The notes beneath the pieces are model-generated. The model was not told where the DNA came from. It made no database searches and was given only the letters and a program-made list of their open reading frames with translations. From positions 1 through 49,547 of the forward strand of contig NZ_JAHLEF010000037.1 in the NCBI RefSeq assembly GCF_018861755.1: a DNA stretch of 49,547 nt. Reading direction: 5' to 3'. This stretch comes from Clostridium sp. CF012. GTDB lineage: Bacteria > Bacillota > Clostridia > Clostridiales > Clostridiaceae. Both the position numbers and the translations under genes were made by a program. Below, one piece after another: positions 43,970 to 49,547 of the stretch (within the stretch, counting starts at the first letter, position 1; the number at the start of each line of letters is the position of its first letter).

Positions 43970-44455
43970 GTGGCGAATTTTGAAAACATCTATAATCAAT
44001 ATTTCCAAGATGTTTACTCATTTGTGTTGTCTTTAAGTCGTAATGAAACAGTTGCCGAGGAAATCACACAAGAAACTTTTTTTAAGGCTTTGAAAAACAT
44101 TGATAATTTCAAGGGTAATTGTAAAGTTAGTGTTTGGCTTTGTCAAATTGCAAAAAATACTTACTTTTCCTACATTGACAAACAGAAGAGCTTCGAACCC
44201 AGTAATATATATGAAAAAGTAATCAATAATGGCATTGATGAAGTGATATTGAATAAAGAAGACGCTTTCTATATTCATACGGCTTTACATTACTTAGGTG
44301 AGCCATATAAAGAGGTGTTTACCTTGAGAGTGTTCGGAGAATTATCATTTGCCAATATAAGTCTAATCTTCGGGAAAACCGAAAGTTGGGCAAGAGTTAC
44401 ATTTCACCGTGCTAAACTAAAAATACAAAACTATCTAAAGGAGGTACAAAAATGA
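43970..44455 (+). CDS. ECF-type RNA polymerase sigma factor
   Basis: 161 residues from GTG with GAGGAGGTGA about 5 nt upstream. Region 2 (YSFVLSLSRNETVAEEITQETFFKAL) spans about 12-75 and region 4 (HYLGEPYKEVFTLRVFGELSF, ARVTFHRAKLKIQNYL) about 105-158; each is quoted in parts. No region 3, as in ECF sigma factors. The anti-sigma gene overlaps its stop by 4 nt. Signal unknown, likely envelope stress. Confidence 0.93.
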   Translation: MANFENIYNQYFQDVYSFVLSLSRNETVAEEITQETFFKALKNIDNFKGNCKVSVWLCQIAKNTYFSYIDKQKSFEPSNIYEKVINNGIDEVILNKEDAFYIHTALHYLGEPYKEVFTLRVFGELSFANISLIFGKTESWARVTFHRAKLKIQNYLKEVQK

Positions 44456-45162
44456 GCAAAGTATCCTGTGGAATTATTAAAGACTTACTGCCCTTATATT
44501 ATGACAGGGTGTGCAGCGATGAAAGTAATAAAGTAGTTGAGGAACATCTTGATGAGTGTAACAACTGTAAAAACGAATTGGACAGAATTGGAGTTGATAT
44601 CAAATTACCGAAAGAAACTATAGAAGAAAATCGTAGTAATGCTAATGCGATAAAAGACATAGCAGATTCCTGGAACCGTTCAAAAATAAAAGCGTTTACC
44701 AGAGGATTAATCGGTGCTACTGTAATATTCACGGTTTTATTTTTGGGGTATATAGGTTTGTTTAAATGGAACATTATAAGCGTTCCTACTGATGTGGTAA
44801 AGGTATCGGGAGTTTCTCTATTGGCAGATGGTCGAATCGCTTATCATATTGAATCAACAGACCGTTTTGAGTTACGTAGGGTTAAATACGATATGGACGG
44901 GGATGGAAACTTTTATCAAAATCCTTTGCGTCCAATAATTAAGACAGAAGTAAAATTTAATATGACTGTAAACAATAATGATTTTTTTGATATTAAAGCT
45001 CAAGAAATGAATAGTAATGGTGCGGAAATTAAGGCGTTATATTGGGGAAATCCAAAAGATAATATACTGATTTGGAGAAAAGGGATGAATCTACCAAAGG
45101 CTAGTGAGAAAGTTGAAGCAGAGTTAAATGTTAGTCCTGGACAAGTGCGTGTACAACCATAA
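44452..45162 (+). CDS. Membrane anti-sigma factor with zinc-finger domain
   Basis: 236 residues. N-terminal zf-HC2 anti-sigma domain with H32-x3-C36-x2-C39 (EEHLDECNNC), a single membrane helix at about 86-105, and an extracytoplasmic beta-rich domain (about 110-236) with no known signature. Begins in the ATGA overlap with the sigma gene and should hold that sigma factor at the membrane until an external signal releases it. Confidence 0.92.
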   Translation: MSKVSCGIIKDLLPLYYDRVCSDESNKVVEEHLDECNNCKNELDRIGVDIKLPKETIEENRSNANAIKDIADSWNRSKIKAFTRGLIGATVIFTVLFLGYIGLFKWNIISVPTDVVKVSGVSLLADGRIAYHIESTDRFELRRVKYDMDGDGNFYQNPLRPIIKTEVKFNMTVNNNDFFDIKAQEMNSNGAEIKALYWGNPKDNILIWRKGMNLPKASEKVEAELNVSPGQVRVQP

Positions 45163-45288
45163 ACGGTAGTTTGTGAACTAAAAGAGTGCAGAATGTGGAT
45201 TATGTAATGATTATATTTATAGCTTTTCACATTATGTTTTCATCCTTGATGCTAGTAAGGGGAGATGGTATAGGGTTTTCTACTCTAT

Positions 45289-45594
45289 GTGGAAGGTATA
45301 AGCTTAGAGATGTTAAAGGTTTTGAGCGACTTGATTAACAGATATTTAATTTCTACTATAGATAAAAGTGAAATGGTGGAGCAATTGATTGGAAAGATAA
45401 GTCCGAGTGATGTGACTGAATATGAAGATGAATTGCTAAATGAGGGTTTCTTCACTATATATCATATTAATGGAAATTATTATGACGCTTTAAACTCTGA
45501 GCCGTTATGTTTAAGAGCGTGTTTAGAAGACAGACATAGGTTTTCAAGAGTTGAAAGAGATAGCATTATTAGTGAATATAAAAAAAGGTTTTAA
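45289..45594 (+). CDS. Hypothetical small soluble protein
   Basis: 101 residues from GTG at 45289 or 94 from ATG at 45310; neither has a good ribosome site, so the start is open. Predicted alpha-helical, acidic (STIDKSEMVEQLIGKIS, DVTEYEDELLNEGF), with two cysteines and a basic end. The pattern is that of bacterial small helical immunity-like or stress proteins but I recognise no family. Codon use is like the neighbours. Confidence 0.5.
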   Translation: MEGISLEMLKVLSDLINRYLISTIDKSEMVEQLIGKISPSDVTEYEDELLNEGFFTIYHINGNYYDALNSEPLCLRACLEDRHRFSRVERDSIISEYKKRF

Positions 45595-45718
45595 GCCGGA
45601 TTAGTAGAAAATGATTCTTTAATCGTGAATCTACGATATTTGAATAATAATGACAAAGAGTGAATTATTTATAAATATACGAAGATTATTTATATAACTG
45701 GAAGTTGAGGAGGGTATG

Positions 45719-45925
45719 ATGAAAAGGAAAAAATTAATTGAAATATTAAAACAGCTAAACCCTTTAATAATAGAAAATAATGGACCAACTGCGATTTTTA
45801 TTGATGGTAAAGATAATAAAAAGGTAAATATATCTGCTTTGTCAGTAGATAAGGATTTTATTATTGTTACAACAGGGAAATACCTGTTTAAACGTAAATA
45901 CCGAATTAACAGAAATGAACTATAG
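45719..45925 (+). CDS. Hypothetical 68-residue basic protein
   Basis: From the second ATG (45719), 4 nt after GAGGAGGG; the first ATG at 45716 is too close to that site. Predicted alpha/beta, lysine-rich start (MKRKKLIEILKQLNP) and strands such as TAIFIDGKD and DFIIVTTGKY. No family recognised. The very good ribosome site supports a real gene. Confidence 0.6.
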   Translation: MKRKKLIEILKQLNPLIIENNGPTAIFIDGKDNKKVNISALSVDKDFIIVTTGKYLFKRKYRINRNEL

Positions 45926-45999
45926 TATGGCCTGTACCAAATGAAATTAATTGGATGGTGTGTTTAAGTCGCATGTTTCTTAACGGGCGACACAAGTAG

Positions 46000-46030
46000 A
46001 AAACCCATATCAAATAAGATGTGGGTTTTT
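46000..46030 (+). terminator. Terminator after the 68-residue gene
   Basis: AAAACCCATATC (46000-46011) pairs with GATGTGGGTTTT (46018-46029, one G-U pair), followed by T. Confidence 0.85.
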
Positions 46031-46265
46031 GATATATCAGTTCTATATTTATATTAAGAGGCCTGAGAATGGAATGTGGAAGTTTCTCCTTTTTACATAC
46101 TTTATGGTTATATATAGTGTATAAGATATATATAACATATATAAATATTGAGAATATAATAAAAAAGAGTGTTGATGTTAAAGCAAAGTCCTAACAAAGT
46201 GCCCCAAACCTTAGAATAACTGATAACGAGGAAGAGCTACATTATATAAATAATTTATAAAAAAA

Positions 46266-46311
46266 TTAATGTATCCCTATAAAAAAATAAAATTGTATGA
46301 GGATACATTAA
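46266..46311 (-). terminator. Terminator of the lysozyme-like gene
   Basis: TTAATGTATCC (46266-46276) pairs with GGATACATTAA (46301-46311). On the minus strand it is followed by TTTTTTT. Confidence 0.85.
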
Positions 46312-46323
46312 AGCAGAGTTAAT

Positions 46324-47172
46324 TTATTTCCAATAAGAAATATTATCTTCAAGTTGATTAAAAATCGAGCGGACAGCTTTTGACCAATTTTTATCTTCAG
46401 AGTATTTTCTATTAATCCAAGTAAAGGCATCTATGTTGTTAGGTTTATTTTTACATAAATTGACTACAGTTCTTGCAGCAATACTGGCAGAATCTTCAAT
46501 GCTTGTATTATATCTTTTCCAGCTATAAAACACATTAAAGGGATTGTTAGCGATTTTATAGGCATTTTCATCATCTTTGGGTACGAAGGATTGTTCTTGC
46601 CCTGTAATAGCGAACATAACAAGTGGATTAAGATTAAAATCTTTGCTTACATCTAATATTGCTGAAAAATAGGGTTCTTCAATTAAGAGGGAGTTCTTAG
46701 ATTTCAAAAATTCTTTTAAGCTTGTTATATTAACATTCTTGTACATTAAATAATTTGGAAGGTGAGCATTAACAACTGGATTTTCATTAGGCATAATATT
46801 GGTTGAGCTAATGTTAGCCTTTTTTGTATTATAACTTTCAAGGAGGGCAGATTCATTTAATGTATAGAGATCATCTTCATAATTATAGGATTCAATTTTT
46901 TTTGATAAATTCATATCTAGTGGTTCAATGTAACCGCGACTTAGAGTAAGAGATTTCTTATCCCTTGGTGATAGGGTCGTGGCATATGGCAATTTATTTG
47001 AAAGCGCTGTTTCATAGGCAGGGGTAGTAATAATGATTTTGGAATTTCCTTTTTCAAAATCATTAAAAATTATACTAGTATAGCCTGTAAAATTTTTAAT
47101 AAATACTATGCAAATTACACTATAAATAATTGTAAGTAATAGAAGTTTCCAATTAATAAGATTATGTTTCAT
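46324..47172 (-). CDS. Membrane-anchored lysozyme/glucosaminidase-like protein
   Basis: 282 residues. N-terminal membrane anchor (about 9-27), a poorly conserved serine/asparagine-rich linker (about 30-150), and a C-terminal domain (about 155-280) resembling the endo-beta-N-acetylglucosaminidase/lysozyme fold: NPLVMFAITGQEQSF (candidate catalytic E), ANNPFNVFYSWKRYNT, SIEDSASIAARTVVN, INRKYSEDKNWSKAV. Probably extracytoplasmic cell-wall hydrolase or a related binding protein. The ribosome site is weak (AGGTG 14 nt upstream). Confidence 0.72.
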   Translation of the reverse strand: MKHNLINWKLLLLTIIYSVICIVFIKNFTGYTSIIFNDFEKGNSKIIITTPAYETALSNKLPYATTLSPRDKKSLTLSRGYIEPLDMNLSKKIESYNYEDDLYTLNESALLESYNTKKANISSTNIMPNENPVVNAHLPNYLMYKNVNITSLKEFLKSKNSLLIEEPYFSAILDVSKDFNLNPLVMFAITGQEQSFVPKDDENAYKIANNPFNVFYSWKRYNTSIEDSASIAARTVVNLCKNKPNNIDAFTWINRKYSEDKNWSKAVRSIFNQLEDNISYWK

Positions 47173-47386
47173 ACTTATATTTTTACACCTACTTTTAAAT
47201 TTGTAATATTTCTATGCAAAACACTAAAATACATAGCTTTATCCCAAATATGCCCAAAAAAATAAAAAATATACAATGAATGTAAAATTAAAAATCCTAT
47301 TTGTATGGATACATTTTTTAAAATCCATTAACAGTGTTATAATTTTAAATATGATATTGTATACTACAGTTTAAGGAGTGAAAATT

Positions 47387-48520
47387 ATGAAAGTGTCTCA
47401 AATAATGACTCCAGGACCTACGGAGGTAAGAGAGAACGTCAGAATGGCCAGAGCTTTAGCTACAACTAATCCAGATTTAGATTTACAGTTTTATGAATTT
47501 TACAAACAAACGTGTGAGAAAATAGGTCAGTTTTTAAAAACTAATAATCAAGTTAGAATACTAAGCGGTGAAGGGATTTTAGGCCTTGAAGCAGCATGCG
47601 CATCCCTAACGGAAGCTCATGATAGGGTACTCGTAATTGATAATGGAATATTTGGAGAAGGGTTTGCGGATTTTGTTAAAATGTACAGTGGAGAAGTGGT
47701 TTTTTTTAAAGGGGATAGGAAATGTAAGATAGATATAATAGAACTAGAGAAGTTTTTAGAAAAAGATCATAATTTTAAATATGCTACTGTAGTACATTGC
47801 GATACTCCTTCAGGAGTTTTAAATGACATTGATAAAATATGCCCTTTGCTAAAGAAAAACGGTATACTAACTGTAGTAGACAGTGTAGCTGCAATGGGTG
47901 GACAAGATATAAGAGTAGATGATTGGAAAATAGACATAGCATTAGGAGCTTCCCAAAAGTGTGTTTCGGCTCCAGTGGGGCTAACTTTTATAAGTATAAG
48001 TGAAGATGCATTTAACTTAATGCAGCAGAGAAAAACCCCTATAGCTTCTTACTATTGCAATTTACTTGTATGGAAGGATTATTACGAAAACAAATGGTTT
48101 CCATATACGCCACCAATAAGTGACATTGTTGGACTAAGGCAGGCTATTGATAATATATTGGAGGATAAAGAGGTAATTAAAAGACATAATTCTATTGGTC
48201 GAGCTACAAGGAAAGCAGTAATTGCAGCAGGTCTTAATCTATACATTGATGAGGGATATTCTAATACTGTAACAGTTATAGAAATACCTAAGGGTATAGA
48301 TGATAAAGAATTATTAAAATATATGCTTGATGAGTTTAATGTTTTTATAGCTGGTTCATTTGGGTATCTACAAGGAAAAGTAATAAGAATAGGTCATATG
48401 GGTGAAAATGCGAAAAAAGATAAAATGGTATATACTCTATTAGCATTACAAAATTCATTAAAGGCACTAGGCTTTCAGTGTAAAAAAGATATTGTTAAGG
48501 TTTTTTTAAACGAGATATAA
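47387..48520 (+). CDS. Class V aminotransferase (serine/alanine-glyoxylate type)
   Basis: 377 residues from the ATG at 47387, 6 nt after AAGGAGTG. Fold-type I PLP enzyme: MTPGPTEV start typical of the alanine-glyoxylate/serine-pyruvate group, LSGEGILGLEAA (phosphate/PLP loop), D165 in VVDSVAAMGG, PLP lysine K191 in GASQKCVSAP, and the C-terminal RIGHMGENA. Likely transfers amino groups among alanine, serine, glyoxylate and pyruvate. Single gene between terminators. Confidence 0.93.
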   Translation: MKVSQIMTPGPTEVRENVRMARALATTNPDLDLQFYEFYKQTCEKIGQFLKTNNQVRILSGEGILGLEAACASLTEAHDRVLVIDNGIFGEGFADFVKMYSGEVVFFKGDRKCKIDIIELEKFLEKDHNFKYATVVHCDTPSGVLNDIDKICPLLKKNGILTVVDSVAAMGGQDIRVDDWKIDIALGASQKCVSAPVGLTFISISEDAFNLMQQRKTPIASYYCNLLVWKDYYENKWFPYTPPISDIVGLRQAIDNILEDKEVIKRHNSIGRATRKAVIAAGLNLYIDEGYSNTVTVIEIPKGIDDKELLKYMLDEFNVFIAGSFGYLQGKVIRIGHMGENAKKDKMVYTLLALQNSLKALGFQCKKDIVKVFLNEI

Positions 48521-48569
48521 TTGTTTTTAAAGGAACATGAGTGGTAAGTATATATGTAGAATAAAGTAT

Positions 48570-48597
48570 AAGTCGGTGAGAAATCATCGGCTTTTTT
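48570..48597 (+). terminator. Terminator after the aminotransferase gene
   Basis: AAGTCGGTGA (48570-48579), GAAA tetraloop, TCATCGGCTT (48584-48593, two G-U pairs), then TTTT. Confidence 0.87.
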
Positions 48598-48866
48598 ATA
48601 TCGCTTCATATATATAGATGGAATAAAAATATAGGAATCTAAGTGGAAAGAGTTCATACAGTTAGTGCTTTTAGGACTAAAGAGAGTATACTAATCCTAG
48701 TGTATCAGTATCAAGGAAACTTCAAAATTAGTAGTATTATAAAGAATATTGCATATAATTGTCGTATTTGAGGAGTTAGTATAAGTGACTTATATATGTA
48801 TATGATAGAATACTCCTTGTCGTCGCGAATGATGGCGAAGAACGCTAGATACTAATTACTATTTAA
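48598..48866. other. Upstream region of the second rRNA operon
   Basis: No ORF and no clear promoter. It contains AT-rich segments and a GC-richer patch around 48818-48845 (GTCGTCGCG...GGCGAAG). It may hold additional weak rRNA promoters that I cannot define. Confidence 0.4.
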
Positions 48867-48888
48867 TAAGTTTTCATATGAAAACTTA
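48867..48888. promoter_or_regulatory. 22-bp perfect palindrome before the rRNA promoter
   Basis: TAAGTTTTCAT (48867-48877) is followed immediately by its exact reverse complement (48878-48888), 14 bp upstream of the -35 box. With its A/T tracts it may serve as an UP-like element or a protein binding site. Confidence 0.55.
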
Positions 48889-48902
48889 ATTTTAAAAAGT
48901 TG

Positions 48903-48931
48903 TTGACAAAACAAGCAATACCTAGTAATAT
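48903..48931 (+). promoter_or_regulatory. rRNA operon promoter
   Basis: Perfect -35 TTGACA (48903-48908), 17-bp spacer, -10 TAATAT (48926-48931), with AT-rich upstream DNA. Transcription should start at about 48938, some 215 nt before the mature 16S. Confidence 0.88.
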
Positions 48932-48939
48932 AGTAGAAG

Positions 48940-49154
48940 TCGTCGGTTGACGATTAACACAAAACAAACAGTTGGTCTTTGAAAATTAAACAGAGAAATA
49001 GGTAAAATAGCGAAATAATATTTCGCTTGACCAGTTAATTACTTTAGATAAAGAAGTAATTTTAGTCGTAAGACTAAAAAGTATGTAATGAGCTTGCTAA
49101 CCAGCTTAACAGTTGGCGCAGATTATTCATTTCAAATAAAAAGTGTAAACTTTT
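48940..49154 (+). other. rRNA leader with antitermination-like and processing elements
   Basis: A small hairpin TCGTC-GGTT-GACGA (48940-48953), a boxA-like GGTCTTTGAAAA (about 48974-48985), a GCGAAATAATATTTCGC hairpin (about 49009-49025) and a TTTAGTC-GTAA-GACTAAA hairpin (about 49062-49079). This is the usual clostridial 16S leader layout. Confidence 0.7.

Positions 49155-49547
<393 letters not shown>

Larger units (their letters stand above)
45926..46323. other. 398-bp region without a gene
   Basis: It holds a small GTCGC/GCGAC hairpin (about 45968-45991), the terminator at 46000-46030, an AT-rich stretch with runs of TATATA, and the terminator of the next minus-strand gene. I see no coding sequence or RNA gene. 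Confidence 0.5.

Noticed and set aside
45207-45338. 43-codon plus-strand frame starting with a hydrophobic stretch
   Set aside because: No ribosome site, overlaps the start of the 101-residue frame, and its second half is the out-of-frame reading of that gene. Considered chance.

Overview
The window is low-GC Firmicute DNA, most likely Clostridium sensu stricto (cluster I). The support is the AT-rich sequence, strong AGGAGG-type ribosome binding sites with frequent TTG/GTG starts, a 16S 5' part of clostridial type, a split kdpD, the paired glgC/glgD subunits and a T-box before asnA. I cannot name the species. The window lies between two co-oriented rRNA operons: it opens with the 5S-tRNA-Lys end of one (44-242) and closes with the promoter and first ~390 bases of the 16S gene of the next (48903-49547). 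In between are about 50 chromosomal genes in short operons, mostly separated by clear intrinsic terminators. I see no insertion sequence, phage gene or CRISPR array.

0.2-14 kb is a potassium block. It holds an orphan response regulator with a TPR-like tail; a Trk/Ktr-type operon (two TrkA subunits, a 33-residue membrane peptide, the TrkH channel, an exported OB-fold-like protein); the KdpDE two-component pair; and the Kdp P-type ATPase operon (two small membrane peptides including KdpF, then KdpA, KdpB, KdpC). The ATPase/universal-stress sensor half of KdpD is a separate convergent gene, followed by a divergent small TPR protein. Repeated ATCTTTA boxes before the kdp peptides and before the TPR gene look like a shared regulator site.

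14-21 kb holds a small membrane protein, a GntR(YtrA-type)-controlled ABC exporter with a clear promoter/operator, an MscS channel and an operon of three different M42 metallo-aminopeptidases. 21-25 kb carries glgD-glgC (ADP-glucose synthesis) and an Nramp manganese transporter.

25-39 kb is a Ter-type stress island: three TerD proteins and a PMCA-like calcium ATPase on the plus strand; a four-gene 'biosynthetic module' (HAD phosphatase, StiP/PRTase-1 with PELOTA, PRTase-2 with TRSP, CitE-like lyase) on the minus strand; a divergent AIM24 protein with a fourth, divergent TerD; and a YceG-family protein that appears enlarged to three repeats. With the adjacent Mn transporter and Ca pump the theme is divalent metal and envelope stress. 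TerC, TelA and the ATP-grasp partner usual in such loci are absent here. This is the most unusual part of the window.

39-48.5 kb is mixed: a small lipoprotein, a zinc-ribbon protein, a glutamine-cyclotransferase-like propeller, asnA under an asparagine T-box, VanZ and Nudix proteins, an ECF sigma/anti-sigma pair with a possible self-recognised promoter, two orphan small proteins, a membrane-anchored lysozyme-like protein and a class V aminotransferase. Function calls rest on recognition of motifs by eye; no database search was run.
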